A stretch of DNA of 64,000 bases, taken from contig CAWAGV010000002.1 of assembly GCA_963781725.1 (NCBI GenBank), forward strand, positions 620,001-684,000. The letters are read 5' to 3'. A program made the translations under genes and the position numbers. The notes under the pieces are model-generated. The model had not been told where the DNA came from and did no database searches. It worked only from the letters and a program-made list of their open reading frames with translations. The first letter of the stretch is position 1. Each line of letters opens with the position of its first letter. The DNA is from BOG-931 sp963781725. GTDB taxonomy: Bacteria; Pseudomonadota; Alphaproteobacteria; Rhizobiales; Xanthobacteraceae. Shown here in pieces: positions 1-9,273 of this stretch.

Positions 1-2
1 TC

Positions 3-230
3 TACACCTACGATCTTGCCGTGCTCGCCGTGCCGCTAGCCTACCTGCTCCGCTTCGGGCGCGAGCGCGGATTCCTGACGCACGAATTACCGGCGGTCGG
101 CGTGGCGTGCCTGCTAATCCTGATTTTCATCTTGCCGTTTGCGAAAGCGCCGGTCGGCTTCGTCGCGGTTCTCATCGTCGCCGCGCTGATCGCCTACCGC
201 ATGCGCGCGCTTCGCGACGCCCGGTCGTAA
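3..230 (+). CDS. C-terminal end of a polytopic membrane protein, GT87/DUF2029-like
   Basis: The reading frame is open from the left edge of the window and stops at 230, so only about 75 C-terminal residues are visible. They start with YTYDLAVLAVPLAYLLRF and contain two hydrophobic helices followed by a short basic tail (RMRALRDARS). An aromatic residue plus YDL in front of a membrane helix is what I recall from DUF2029 (GT87) mannosyltransferase-like proteins, which use polyprenyl-phosphate sugars at the membrane. The family call is an inference from this short piece. Any other multi-helix membrane protein would fit nearly as well. Confidence 0.45.
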   Translation, partial: YTYDLAVLAVPLAYLLRFGRERGFLTHELPAVGVACLLILIFILPFAKAPVGFVAVLIVAALIAYRMRALRDARS

Positions 231-406
231 ATCGTTCTCCTCAGCTCGCAGTATCGCAGCGCAATAATTACACGGCGCAGCAAGAAACTATCCGTCGTCC
301 GGGCTGACAGCGGAATAGGGAAGTCTTATGGTCATTGCGTGCGGACGTTGAGGCAAAAACCGCGCGCGGGCCTGGCCCTTGCCGGGACGGGAAACAGGGG
401 AGACTT

Positions 407-652
407 ATGGGCATCATTATTTGGCTTATCGTCGGTGCAATCGCCGGCTGGCTTGCCGGCATGGTGGTCAAGGGTGGCGGATTTGGACTGATCGGCGACA
501 TCATTGTCGGCATCGTCGGCGGTCTTATTGCCGGCTGGCTGTTGCCGCGGCTCGGCATCGTCATCGGCGGCGACTTCATCAGCGATATCATCAACGCCTT
601 CATCGGCGCCGTGATCCTGCTGATCATCCTCAGACTGGTCAAACGCGCCTGA
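407..652 (+). CDS. GlsB/YeaQ/YmgE-family small stress membrane protein
   Basis: An 81-residue, glycine-rich protein beginning MGIIIWLIVGAIAGWLAGMV with three hydrophobic segments (about 3-22, 28-48 and 58-78). The pattern IIxWLIVGxIAGWLA, then GDIIVGIVGGLIAGWL, is the transglycosylase-associated/GlsB signature. Members are inner-membrane proteins induced by general stress; the biochemical role is not known. The start at 407 is chosen because AGGGGAG lies just upstream (396-402) and the family begins there; an in-frame extension to 335 is not family-like. It stands alone between the preceding membrane gene and the mutase. Confidence 0.85.
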   Translation: MGIIIWLIVGAIAGWLAGMVVKGGGFGLIGDIIVGIVGGLIAGWLLPRLGIVIGGDFISDIINAFIGAVILLIILRLVKRA

Positions 653-800
653 AATCTGTCGCGGCGTTGAAGCAATTCAACGCCGCGAATTCTCCTCGGC
701 CGCATCCCTCCAGAATGCAAAGCAAAATACGCGCGCTCAATCGCGCGAACAGGTTTATGTTGCATCGCAACAAATTCCGCGCCACACTGCGCCAGCCGGA

Positions 801-2783
801 ATGCGTGCAGCAACCATGCGCGACAAACCCTGGATCTTCCGCACCTATGCCGGGCATTCGACCGCCGCGGCCTCGAATGCGCTTTACCGGAAAAACCTGA
901 GCAAGGGGCAGACCGGCCTTTCGGTTGCCTTCGATCTGCCGACCCAGACCGGTTACGACAGCGATCATCCACTGGCCAAAGGCGAAGTCGGCAAGGTCGG
1001 CGTGCCGATCTCGCATATCGGCGATTTGCGCACTTTATTTGACGCCATCCCGCTCGGCGAGATGAACACGTCGATGACCATCAACGCGACAGCGGCGTGG
1101 CTGCTCGCGCTTTATGTGGCGCTCGCCGACGAGCAAGGCGTGCCGCGCGCCAGGCTGCAAGGCACGACGCAGAACGACATCATCAAGGAATACCTGTCGC
1201 GCGGCACCTATGTTTTTCCGCCGGCACCGTCGATGCGGCTGACCAAGGACGTGATCCTGTTCACGACCAAGGAAATGCCGAAGTGGAATCCGATGAATGT
1301 CTGCTCCTATCACCTGCAGGAAGCCGGCGCGACACCGGTGCAGGAACTGGCTTTCGCGCTTGCCACGGCGATCGGCGTGCTCGATGCGGTGAAGGCATCC
1401 GGTCAATGCGCGCCGGAGGAGTTCGGCGAGGTCGTCGGGCGCATCTCGTTCTTCGTCAATGCCGGGCTGCGGTTCGTCACCGAAGTCTGCAAGATGCGCG
1501 CCTTCACCGAATTGTGGGATGAGATCACGCGCGAGCGCTACGGCGTCACCGACGCCAAGCAACGGCTGTTCCGCTACGGCGTCCAGGTCAATTCGCTCGG
1601 TCTCACCGAGCAGCAACCGGAGAACAACGTTGCGCGCATTCTGATCGAGATGCTGGCGGTGACGTTGTCGAAGGGCGCCCGCGCCCGCGCCGTCCAGCTT
1701 CCGGCCTGGAACGAGGCGCTGGGCCTGCCGCGGCCATGGGATCAGCAATGGTCGCTGCGCATGCAGCAGATCCTCGCCTATGAAACCGACCTTCTTGAGT
1801 ACGGCGACATTTTCGACGGTTCGCCGGCGATGGCGGCCAAGGTCGCGGAGTTGAAAGCCGCGGCACTGGAAGAACTCACCCACATCGAGCAAATGGGCGG
1901 CACCGTGAAGGCCGTCGAGCAAGGGTACCTCAAGCGGCAACTCGTCGAATCCAATTCACGCCGCGTCGCCGCGATCGAACGCGGCGAACAAACCGTAGTT
2001 GGCGTCAATCGCTTCATCGAAACTGAAGCGTCGCCGCTCGCCGACGCCGCCGAAGCGGTCGTCACCGTTTCGGAAGAAGCCGAGACCGGTCAGGTCGCCC
2101 GGCTGGCGGCCTGGCGCGACGCGCGCGACCCAAGGGCAGTCGCGGAAGCGCTGGAGACGTTGCGCAAGGCTGCAAAAAGCGGCGCCAATATCATGCCGCC
2201 GTCGATCGCCTGCGCCAAAGCCGGCGTCACCACCGGCGAATGGGGCTTTGCGCTGCGTTCGGCATTCGGCGAATACCGCGCACCGACCGGCGTCGGCAGC
2301 GCCATGCGCAACGACGCCGAGGGCCTCGACGATATCCGCGCCGAGGTCGATCGGGTGTCGAAGCGACTCGGCCGGCGGATGAAATTTCTGGTCGGGAAAC
2401 CCGGGCTGGACGGACACTCCAACGGCGCCGAACAGATCGCCGCCCGCGCCCGCGACGCCGGCATGGACGTTGTTTACGACGGCATTCGCCTCACCGCGGA
2501 AGCGATCGCCGCCGCGGCCGCAGAGCAGCGGGTTCACGTCGTCGGCCTTTCCATCCTGTCCGGCTCGCATTTGCCGCTGGTGCAGGACGTGATCGCACGC
2601 CTGAAGGAAGCCGGCCTCGACGACGTACCGGTCGTGGTCGGCGGCATCATCCCGCCGCAAGATGCGAGCACGTTGAAAAATGCCGGCGTCGCCGAGGTCT
2701 ACACGCCCAAGGACTTCGAGCTCAATCGCATCATGAGCGATCTTTGCCGCATCGTTGAAGACGCGGCGAACGCCGCGGAATAG
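801..2783 (+). CDS. ecm: (2S)-ethylmalonyl-CoA mutase (MeaA-type)
   Basis: A 660-residue single-chain B12-dependent acyl-CoA mutase. The N-terminal two thirds is the TIM-barrel substrate domain (RTYAGHSTAAASNALYRKNL, AFDLPTQTGYDSDHPLA, NTSMTINATAAWLLALYVAL, KWNPMNVCSYHLQEAGATP). The last about 130 residues are a cobalamin-binding Rossmann domain with GKPGLDGHSNG, whose His is the lower axial cobalt ligand. Length and the opening DKPWIFRTYAGHST fit ethylmalonyl-CoA mutase of the ethylmalonyl-CoA pathway rather than the longer methylmalonyl-CoA mutase. The enzyme turns ethylmalonyl-CoA into methylsuccinyl-CoA during C2 assimilation. A second ATG at 816 (MRDKPW) is an equally good start; neither has a strong ribosome site. 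Its stop abuts the stop of the convergent kinase gene. Confidence 0.88.
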   Translation: MRAATMRDKPWIFRTYAGHSTAAASNALYRKNLSKGQTGLSVAFDLPTQTGYDSDHPLAKGEVGKVGVPISHIGDLRTLFDAIPLGEMNTSMTINATAAWLLALYVALADEQGVPRARLQGTTQNDIIKEYLSRGTYVFPPAPSMRLTKDVILFTTKEMPKWNPMNVCSYHLQEAGATPVQELAFALATAIGVLDAVKASGQCAPEEFGEVVGRISFFVNAGLRFVTEVCKMRAFTELWDEITRERYGVTDAKQRLFRYGVQVNSLGLTEQQPENNVARILIEMLAVTLSKGARARAVQLPAWNEALGLPRPWDQQWSLRMQQILAYETDLLEYGDIFDGSPAMAAKVAELKAAALEELTHIEQMGGTVKAVEQGYLKRQLVESNSRRVAAIERGEQTVVGVNRFIETEASPLADAAEAVVTVSEEAETGQVARLAAWRDARDPRAVAEALETLRKAAKSGANIMPPSIACAKAGVTTGEWGFALRSAFGEYRAPTGVGSAMRNDAEGLDDIRAEVDRVSKRLGRRMKFLVGKPGLDGHSNGAEQIAARARDAGMDVVYDGIRLTAEAIAAAAAEQRVHVVGLSILSGSHLPLVQDVIARLKEAGLDDVPVVVGGIIPPQDASTLKNAGVAEVYTPKDFELNRIMSDLCRIVEDAANAAE

Positions 2784-3983
2784 TTAGCGCCGCAGCACCG
2801 CTGCGATCGCGTCGGCGAGCGCGCTCGGACTGATCGGCTTGCGCAAGTAGGAATTCATGCCGGCCGCACGGGCTGCGACCTCATCGCCGGCTTCGGTCCG
2901 GCCGGAAATTCCAATGATCGGCGTTTGACCGACCGCGCCTCCCAGCCCGCGAATCCGGCGCGCGGCTTCGAGCCCATCGACGCCGGGAAGCTTCACGTCC
3001 ATCAGCACAACGTCATAGCCGCGGCTGACTGCTTCGACCGCCTCTTCGCCGGTGCCGACAAAATCCGCGCGATGACCGAGTTCGGTCAGGATGGTGTTGA
3101 TGATGACCCGGCCATAAGGATTGTCTTCGGCGCACAGCACAGCGAGCGGGCGCAACGCGACTTGCGTCCGTTGAGAATCAGCGCCACTGGCGAAATCGCC
3201 GGACACCAGCGGCACGACACAGGAAAATTGAAAGCGCGAGCCGCGGCCGGGCGTGCTGGTGACCGTCAGGTCACCCTGCATCAGCTTCGCCAGGAGCTTG
3301 ACCACGACGAGACCAAGACCGGAACCGCCATAGCGGCGCGCAACATCGGGACTTGCTTGCCGAAATGGCCGAAACAGCCGCTTGAGTTCGGCACCGGAAA
3401 GTCCAATGCCGGTATCCGTGATCGTGAAAACGATTTTGATCCGGCCGCGGGAGGCGCTCGCCGAGCGCACGTCCAATTTGACGCCGCCGCGTTCGGTAAA
3501 TTTCACGGCGTTGTCGATCAGATTCTCGATCGCGGCGCGCAGCCGTACCGCATCGCCCACCGCCATTTCCGGCAGATCCCCGGAAACCGCGACTTCGCCG
3601 CGCAGCCCCTTGGTTTCCGCCCGCACGGCAAGCGATTCGGAGAGATCCTCGACCAGACGCCGGGGACGAAACGGCTGCTCCTGAAGCACGATGCCGCCGA
3701 CGTCCGCCTTGGCGGCGTCGATCACCAGTGTGGTGAGCGCGGCAAGATGCTCGGCGCTGTTCTTGATATCCTTGGCCCAGCGGCGCTCCCGCTCGCCGAT
3801 GCCGGAGCTCGCCAGCAGCTCCCCAAGCGCCAGGATACCGGTGAGCGAGGTGCGGATATCGTGTGCGAATGCCGCGAGCGCGGCCTCCGGCGCGGACGCA
3901 GCCGGTACCGGACGCGTCTTGCCGCGCCGCTTCGGCTTTGCAGCGGACTTCTTCCTGGACCTCTTGGACCTCAGTCGCGCCAT
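2784..3983 (-). CDS. Cytoplasmic hybrid sensor histidine kinase with C-terminal receiver
   Basis: After a lysine/arginine-rich start (MARLRSKRSRKKSAAKPKRR) comes an H-box FAHDIRTSLTGI, then N-box AIENLIDNAVKFT, G1 DTGIGL and G2 GGSGLGLVVVKLL. A receiver domain fills the last about 120 residues (AEDNPYG, phospho-acceptor in VVLMDVKLPG, conserved Lys in LRKPIS). There is no sensor domain and no membrane helix, so input must come from a partner protein or a cytosolic cue. The start at 3983 is preferred over 4028 because the first 15 residues of the longer form (MFAAPACHCARHGAV) look non-native. The cognate output protein is not visible nearby. Confidence 0.82.
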   Translation of the reverse strand: MARLRSKRSRKKSAAKPKRRGKTRPVPAASAPEAALAAFAHDIRTSLTGILALGELLASSGIGERERRWAKDIKNSAEHLAALTTLVIDAAKADVGGIVLQEQPFRPRRLVEDLSESLAVRAETKGLRGEVAVSGDLPEMAVGDAVRLRAAIENLIDNAVKFTERGGVKLDVRSASASRGRIKIVFTITDTGIGLSGAELKRLFRPFRQASPDVARRYGGSGLGLVVVKLLAKLMQGDLTVTSTPGRGSRFQFSCVVPLVSGDFASGADSQRTQVALRPLAVLCAEDNPYGRVIINTILTELGHRADFVGTGEEAVEAVSRGYDVVLMDVKLPGVDGLEAARRIRGLGGAVGQTPIIGISGRTEAGDEVAARAAGMNSYLRKPISPSALADAIAAVLRR

Positions 3984-4073
3984 GACAGCCCCGTGACGGG
4001 CACAATGGCATGCCGGCGCGGCGAACAAAACACGTTAGCGGCAGGGTCGTTAGCGAATGTCAAATCCGTTTCA

Positions 4074-4979
4074 CTATCGGCTCAGCCCCACCATCCGGCG
4101 AACATCGTTTGCAGAGGCACCGGCGGCGCGCAATTCGCGCAGGCTCTTCGCCTGCGTTGACTTTGCAAGCTTGTCGCCGTCGGCATCGAGAATAAGCTTG
4201 TGATGGTGATAATTCGGCTCCGGTAGCCCGAGCAGCGCCTGCAGCAAGCGGTGAATGCCGGTGGACCAGAACAAATCCTGCCCGCGCACGATATCGCTCA
4301 CCCCTTGCAGCGCGTCATCGACCGTGACCGCAAGATGATAACTGGTTGGCACGTCCTTGCGCGCCAGGACGACGTCGCCCCACATCTGGGGCGCGGCAGC
4401 AACACGACCGGTCTGGCCCTGCGGCCCGAAGCCGGTCTCGGTCCACGTCAGCACCCCAACGCGCGCAACGGCGGCGTCCATGGCCAGCCGCAGTGCATAG
4501 GGCTCACCGGCATCGATGCGGCGCCGGCGTTCGGCCGGAGATAACTTTCGGCCGCGGCCGGGATAAAGCGGCACGCCGTCGGGATCGCGCGGCCAGCGCC
4601 CCGCCTTGTCACGCTCGGCGACCAGCGCCGCGATCTCGCTGCGGCTTTCAAAGCTCGGATAGAGCAGCCCTTGCGCGTCGAGCTTGGCGATTGCGGCGCG
4701 ATAATCGTCGAAATGCCGGCTTTGCCGCCGCACCGGTTGCTCCCAGGCGACGCCGAGCCAGGCAAGATCCTCATAAATCGCGTCTTCGTATTCCGGGCGC
4801 GACCTGGATTCGTCGATGTCCTCGATGCGCAACAACATCCGGCCACCGAGATCGCGCGCCATCTCGGCGTTGAGCAATGCCGAATAGGCATGACCCAAAT
4901 GCAGATAGCCGTTCGGGCTCGGCGCGAAACGCAGATTTCGGATGTGTGTACTCACGTTCGCCATGCTCCGTCGAAGCAC
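4074..4979 (-). CDS. gluQ: Glutamyl-Q tRNA(Asp) synthetase
   Basis: A 301-residue stand-alone class I synthetase catalytic core with FAPSPNGYLHLGHAYSALLN (HIGH motif) and GDKLAKSTQAKS (KMSKS equivalent). It lacks the C-terminal anticodon-binding domain of full glutamyl-tRNA synthetase, which is diagnostic of GluQRS. These enzymes glutamylate queuosine at position 34 of tRNA-Asp in the cytoplasm. Another possible start is the Met at 4964 (MANVSTHIRN). It is divergent from the following dioxygenase gene. Motif set and length agree well with the family. Confidence 0.9.
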   Translation of the reverse strand: MLRRSMANVSTHIRNLRFAPSPNGYLHLGHAYSALLNAEMARDLGGRMLLRIEDIDESRSRPEYEDAIYEDLAWLGVAWEQPVRRQSRHFDDYRAAIAKLDAQGLLYPSFESRSEIAALVAERDKAGRWPRDPDGVPLYPGRGRKLSPAERRRRIDAGEPYALRLAMDAAVARVGVLTWTETGFGPQGQTGRVAAAPQMWGDVVLARKDVPTSYHLAVTVDDALQGVSDIVRGQDLFWSTGIHRLLQALLGLPEPNYHHHKLILDADGDKLAKSTQAKSLRELRAAGASANDVRRMVGLSR

Positions 4980-5085
4980 AAAGGCCGGTCAACCGCGACT
5001 TGCCGACACGACTTGCCGATTCAGGCGTGAAAAGCCACTTGAAACATGCAAGATGGCGCTCACACGGCAGAGGCAGGAGACACCC

Positions 5086-5631
5086 ATGGCAACATGGCGG
5101 CTACATCCGTTCAATTTCCAGAAATGGATCGCCGAGAACCAGCATTTGCTCAAACCGCCGGTCGGCAACAAGAAAGTTTTTGAGGACGGCCAGATGACGG
5201 TGCAGGTCGTCGGCGGCCCCAACGCGCGTGTCGACTTTCACGACGATCCGGTCGAGGAATTCTTCTACCAGCTCAAGGGCGACATGGTGCTCAAGGTCTG
5301 GGAGGGCGGCAGGATTTTCGACGTGCCGATCCGCGAAGGCGACGTCTTCCTGCTGCCGGCCAACGTTCCGCATTCGCCGCAGCGGCCGCAACACGGCTCG
5401 ATCGGGCTTGTCGTCGAAGCCGCGCGGCCGGGCAAGCGCGATGGATTCAACTGGTACTGTTTCGCTTGCGGCGAACTGGTGCATCACGTCGAAGTCGAGG
5501 TCGAGCACCTGGTCAGGGATCTGCCGCCGCTCTACGAGGCGTTTTATGCCGACCAGGATGCGCGCAAGTGCCGGAACTGCGGCGCCGTTCATCCCGGCGA
5601 CAAACCGCCGGCCAATTGGGCCGGCCTCTGA
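5086..5631 (+). CDS. nbaC: 3-hydroxyanthranilate 3,4-dioxygenase
   Basis: 181 residues, the usual length for bacterial 3-hydroxyanthranilate dioxygenase. The cupin Fe(II) ligands are visible as His52 and Glu58 (DFHDDPVEEFFYQLKG) and His96 (PHSPQRP). The C-terminus carries the two CxxC pairs of the rubredoxin-like second metal site (CFAC, CRNC). It opens 3-hydroxyanthranilate on the kynurenine route of tryptophan breakdown. The start at 5086 has AGGCAGGAGA just upstream; the frame remains open back to 4942 without family similarity. No other kynurenine-pathway genes are next to it, so substrate supply must be encoded elsewhere. The glycosylase gene begins six bases after the stop. Confidence 0.92.
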   Translation: MATWRLHPFNFQKWIAENQHLLKPPVGNKKVFEDGQMTVQVVGGPNARVDFHDDPVEEFFYQLKGDMVLKVWEGGRIFDVPIREGDVFLLPANVPHSPQRPQHGSIGLVVEAARPGKRDGFNWYCFACGELVHHVEVEVEHLVRDLPPLYEAFYADQDARKCRNCGAVHPGDKPPANWAGL

Positions 5632-5637
5632 TCGGCA

Positions 5638-6369
5638 ATGACCGGCCTGATCACGACCGAAGCCGATCTCGATGGCGCAATCGCCGGATTGATCGCGGCC
5701 GATCCGCGATTTACCGCGTTGATAGCCGCCGCCGGCCGGCCGCCGTTGCGCCGGCGTCCGCACGGCTACGCCGGACTCGCAGCCACGATCGTCTCGCAGC
5801 AGCTTTCGACGGCAAGCGCCGGTGCAATCTGGGGACGGCTTGCGGCAGCCTTTGACCCGTTTGAGCCGGCGGCGATCATGCGCGCCCGACCGGCAAAGCT
5901 CGCCCGGCTCGGACTGTCGGCGGCGAAAATCAAGTCGCTCAAGGAGATCGCCCGGGCGATTGATCGCGGCGGTTTGGCGATCGCGACGCTTGGCGAACTC
6001 GCGGCCGAGGATGCGCACGCCGCACTGACCGCCGTCCACGGCATCGGCCCGTGGACCGCCGATATCTACCTGTTGTCTTGCCTCGGCCATGCCGACGCAT
6101 GGCCGGCTGGCGATCTGGCGTTACAGGAAGCGGCCCGCATGGCCTTTGGGCTGAAGACGCGGCCGACGGCCAAGGACATGATCCCGCTTGCAGAAGCCTG
6201 GCGGCCGTGGCGCGCGGTGGCCGCGCGCGTGCTGTGGACCTACTATCGCACGATCAAAGGGCGCGAAGGCGCGCCGGTCGTCCCCAAGAAAGTCTCCGGG
6301 AAAGTCTCCAAGAAACTTCCGAAGCAACCGAAGACCGTAAAACCGAAACGAGGAAAGAATGGCCGCTGA
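5638..6369 (+). CDS. AlkA-type DNA-3-methyladenine glycosylase
   Basis: A 243-residue HhH-GPD protein. GYAGLAATIVSQQLSTASA is the start of the helical core, LTAVHGIGPWTADIYLLSCL is the helix-hairpin-helix, and the catalytic Asp follows in WPAGDLALQEA. Members excise alkylated purines in base-excision repair. The C-terminal about 35 residues are unusually rich in lysine (KVSGKVSKKLPKQPK), probably an extra DNA-contacting tail. The gene follows the dioxygenase by six bases and overlaps the esterase start by 11 bases, so the three genes are probably cotranscribed. Confidence 0.85.
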   Translation: MTGLITTEADLDGAIAGLIAADPRFTALIAAAGRPPLRRRPHGYAGLAATIVSQQLSTASAGAIWGRLAAAFDPFEPAAIMRARPAKLARLGLSAAKIKSLKEIARAIDRGGLAIATLGELAAEDAHAALTAVHGIGPWTADIYLLSCLGHADAWPAGDLALQEAARMAFGLKTRPTAKDMIPLAEAWRPWRAVAARVLWTYYRTIKGREGAPVVPKKVSGKVSKKLPKQPKTVKPKRGKNGR

Positions 6370-7033
6370 ACTCGATGGTCCGCGGCTCGCGCCGAAATCA
6401 GGTCAGGCGCGGCAGCTTGTCGTGTTCCTGCATGGCTACGGCGCCGATGGCAACGACCTGATCGACATTGGCCGCGCGTGGCAGCAGTTCCTGCCCAATG
6501 CCGCATTCGTGTCGCCACACGCACCGGAGCCTTGCGGCCAGGCGCCAATGGGACGGCAATGGTTTCCTCTCGCGGCACGCACCCCTCAGGAAAGCTGGAC
6601 CGGTGTCAACAAAGCCGCGCCGGTGCTTCAGCGCTTTCTCGACGCCGAGCTTGAGCGTCACAAACTGCCGCCGACGGCGCTGGCATTGGTGGGCTTCAGC
6701 CAGGGCACGATGATGTCGCTGCATGCCGGCCTCCGCCGCGCGGCGGCCCCCGCGGCGATTGTCGGCTATTCCGGCCGGCTGGTCGTGCCGCCCAACGCCG
6801 ACGCCACCGCGTTCGCGGCCGAGATCACGTCACGCCCGCCGGTGCTGCTGGTTCACGGCGATCGCGACGACCTGATCCCGCCGCAAGCGCTATTTCAGGC
6901 GACCCAGGGACTATCGGCGCTGGAGGTGCCGGTCGAGTGGCATTTGTCGAGCGGCATTGGCCACGGCATTGACGGCGAGGGATTGCGCCATGGCGGCGAG
7001 TTTTTATCGCGACGCTTTGATATAAGCCACTGA
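6359..7033 (+). CDS. Phospholipase/carboxylesterase-family serine hydrolase
   Basis: A 224-residue alpha/beta hydrolase of the carboxylesterase/YpfH type. FLHGYGADGNDL is the oxyanion strand, GFSQGTMM the nucleophile elbow with the catalytic Ser, HGDRDDLIP supplies Asp, and GIGHGID near the end supplies His, so the triad is complete. There is no signal peptide, so it is cytoplasmic. The substrate cannot be told from sequence; short-chain or acyl esters are usual. Its ATG lies inside the end of the glycosylase gene after AGGAAAG. Confidence 0.85.
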   Translation: MAAELDGPRLAPKSGQARQLVVFLHGYGADGNDLIDIGRAWQQFLPNAAFVSPHAPEPCGQAPMGRQWFPLAARTPQESWTGVNKAAPVLQRFLDAELERHKLPPTALALVGFSQGTMMSLHAGLRRAAAPAAIVGYSGRLVVPPNADATAFAAEITSRPPVLLVHGDRDDLIPPQALFQATQGLSALEVPVEWHLSSGIGHGIDGEGLRHGGEFLSRRFDISH

Positions 7034-7152
7034 TAATACTTTATTATTTTGCGAAGAGTCTCGGGATCAAGTAACGATTCTCTAGCACTTTCGGCCTAGA
7101 AACGCACTGTCGGAGCGAGTGCGTGATGCTGACTGCAGCGATTTAACGACGT

Positions 7153-7707
7153 GTGCGGGAAGCGGCGCGGCGGATGTCGTCGCGCGATTTCATCCGCTGC
7201 TGCAAAGGCGCCACCGCCGTCGAATTCGCGCTGGTCGCGACGCCGTTCCTCGCACTTCTGGTCGCCATTCTGCAAACCGTCCTGGTGTTCTTCGCCCAAC
7301 GCGTGCTTGACGAGGTCACCGAAGAAGCCAGCCGCTACATCATGACCGGCCAGGCCCAGACCGGCAACGTCACGAAAGCGGGCTTCGCCAATTATCTCTG
7401 CACCAGCGCCAACACGTCCAGCCTCGTCGGCGCACTGTTCACGTGCAGCAACATCATGATCAACGTACAGAATTCCGCAACCGCTGGCTCTGCAAGTACC
7501 GCGACGCCTACCATCACTTACAATCCGAACGGCACAGTTTCGAACACCTGGAGCTACAACACGGGCAACGCCGGCGACTTCGTCGTCGTTCAAGTCATGT
7601 ATCAGTGGCCGATCGTGCTCGGTCCGCTTAGTTTCAATCTCGGCAACCTGTCGAACGGCAAGCGGCTTTTGATATCGACAGCCGTATTCAGGAACGAGCC
7701 CTACTGA
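7153..7707 (+). CDS. TadE-like pseudopilin
   Basis: A 184-residue protein with one N-terminal membrane helix directly after GATAVEFALVATPFLALLVA, the TadE/TadG signature with the processing Glu. The remainder is an extracytoplasmic Ser/Thr/Asn-rich domain with a Cys pair (LCTSANTSS, FTCSNIM). Such minor pseudopilins are processed by a prepilin peptidase and assembled by Tad (Flp) machinery. GTG 7153 or ATG 7174 (MSSRDFIRCC) are both possible starts. The stop overlaps the next gene's ATG, giving a two-gene pseudopilin unit. No tadA/B/C genes are in the window. Confidence 0.78.
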   Translation: MREAARRMSSRDFIRCCKGATAVEFALVATPFLALLVAILQTVLVFFAQRVLDEVTEEASRYIMTGQAQTGNVTKAGFANYLCTSANTSSLVGALFTCSNIMINVQNSATAGSASTATPTITYNPNGTVSNTWSYNTGNAGDFVVVQVMYQWPIVLGPLSFNLGNLSNGKRLLISTAVFRNEPY

Positions 7708-8288
7708 TGAACGCTCGCACCCTCGCCAAACCCTACTCGATTCTGCGCCGCTTTGCCCGCGACCCCAAGGGAGTCTCGGCGGTCGAGTTCGCCATCGTAT
7801 TGCCGTTCATGGTCGCGCTCTATCTCGGCACCATCGAACTCGGCAACGCGCTATCGATCAAGTTCAAGGCGACACTCACCGTGAGGACCGTCACCAATCT
7901 GGCATCGCAATATGTCAGCATCGACACGTCGACGATGAGCACTATTCTCAACTATTCCTCCAAGGTGATGACGCCCTATCAGACGTCAAACATGGCGATC
8001 ACGCTGTCGGAAATAACCACCAACGGCAGCGGCCAGGGCATCGTGACGTGGAGTTGCTCGCTCGGCGGCACCGCACGGACGTGGAATGCGAATTATACCC
8101 TGCCGACCAATCTGCAGACCGCCAACATCACCGTGCTCTTGGGTGAGATAAAGTACCCCTACACGCCCAACCTCGGCTCGGTGATCACCGGAACGATCAA
8201 CCTCAACCAAAGCCTGTTCTTCTATCCGCGGCTGAGCAGCACGATCGCCGGCCCGGGCGCCTCCGTGGGCTCCTGCCCGACGTCATAA
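7707..8288 (+). CDS. TadE-like pseudopilin, second gene of pair
   Basis: 193 residues, starting at the ATG that overlaps the TGA of the preceding pseudopilin (ATG shares one base with the stop). GVSAVEFAIVLPFMVALYLGTIE is the TadE motif and membrane helix, followed by an exported domain of beta-prone Thr/Ser/Asn sequence with one Cys pair (WSCSLGG, GSCPTS). The two adjacent proteins probably act together as minor pilins or surface-attachment factors, as TadE and TadF do. This role is inferred from the motif and pairing only. Confidence 0.78.
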   Translation: MNARTLAKPYSILRRFARDPKGVSAVEFAIVLPFMVALYLGTIELGNALSIKFKATLTVRTVTNLASQYVSIDTSTMSTILNYSSKVMTPYQTSNMAITLSEITTNGSGQGIVTWSCSLGGTARTWNANYTLPTNLQTANITVLLGEIKYPYTPNLGSVITGTINLNQSLFFYPRLSSTIAGPGASVGSCPTS

Positions 8289-8339
8289 ATTATCGGAAGG
8301 CGCGGACTGCGCGCAATTCAAATCCGGACCAGCCGGTTG

Positions 8340-9146
8340 CTATTCGTTCACCGCGTCGGCGGCTTGCGCCCAACCCTCGATAATCGCCGCAAGAGCATGA
8401 AGACCGTCGGTCAGGGCCGCCGGGCCCGGCTGCAATATCAGCGGCGATTTGATCTCAAAAAGCGCGCCCCGGCCAACCGCCGGCACGGCATCGAATCCCG
8501 GCCGCTGCGCGACTTTTTCCGGTCGGAATTTTTTACCGCACCACGAGCCGACGACGATATCGGGCGCGCGGGCAATGACCTCCGCCGGCGTGACGATGCG
8601 GTCTTTCGCAGATTTCGCCGCGGCGCGATCGGCAAAAACGTCGCTGCCGCCCGCAACTGCGATCAATTCCGAGACCCAGCCGATGCCGGAAATCATCGGT
8701 TCGTCCCATTCCTCGAAATAGACCTTTGGTCGATGCTTCAGCGAGGCGGCGCGTTCGCCCACGGCTGCGATCCCCGCGGCCAATTCGCCGGCCAGCCGCG
8801 CCGCACGCTCGGACGCGCCCACCAGCGCCCCAAGCATCCGGATCATATCGAGGATTTCGGCAATCGTCCGCTGATTGAAAGCATGGACATCGATGCCATG
8901 GCGGATCAACTGGGCGGCGATATCCGCCTGCAAATCGGAAAAGCTGAGAACCAGATCGGGTTTCAGCGCGAGAATCTTCGGAACATCGGCCGAGGTGAAG
9001 GCCGATACCCGCGGCTTTTCCCGCCGCGCCCGTGGCGGCCGCACCGTGTAGCCTGAAATGCCCACGATGCGGCTATCCTCGCCGAGCAGGTACAGCGTCT
9101 CGGCGGTTTCCTCGGTCAGGCAGACGATGCGTTCGGGCGGAAACAA
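8340..9146 (-). CDS. BtuF-like cobalamin/metal-binding protein
   Basis: A TroA/BtuF-fold protein with ERIVCLTEETAETLYLLGE at its start, RIVGISGYTVRPP, ALKPDLVLSFSDLQ and the second lobe EEWDEPMISGIGW. There is no signal peptide, unlike a normal periplasmic BtuF, so either it works in the cytoplasm or export is by another route. I prefer a TTG start at 9146, which has AAGGA seven bases upstream and opens directly on the family sequence. The ATG at 9275 would add about 43 basic, non-family residues and would overlap the divergent GMC gene. No ABC permease is adjacent. Confidence 0.72.
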   Translation of the reverse strand: MFPPERIVCLTEETAETLYLLGEDSRIVGISGYTVRPPRARREKPRVSAFTSADVPKILALKPDLVLSFSDLQADIAAQLIRHGIDVHAFNQRTIAEILDMIRMLGALVGASERAARLAGELAAGIAAVGERAASLKHRPKVYFEEWDEPMISGIGWVSELIAVAGGSDVFADRAAAKSAKDRIVTPAEVIARAPDIVVGSWCGKKFRPEKVAQRPGFDAVPAVGRGALFEIKSPLILQPGPAALTDGLHALAAIIEGWAQAADAVNE

Positions 9147-9273
9147 TTCCGGTTCCTTCTGCAGCTTTGGCGCGGCTCGAGCTTTGCGGCATCGCCGCCC
9201 GCCGCCCTTTGCAATAGACAGATGCGTGCGGCCTTGGCTAGCGTAGCTGGCCTTTGAAGGCACGGGTGCCAGC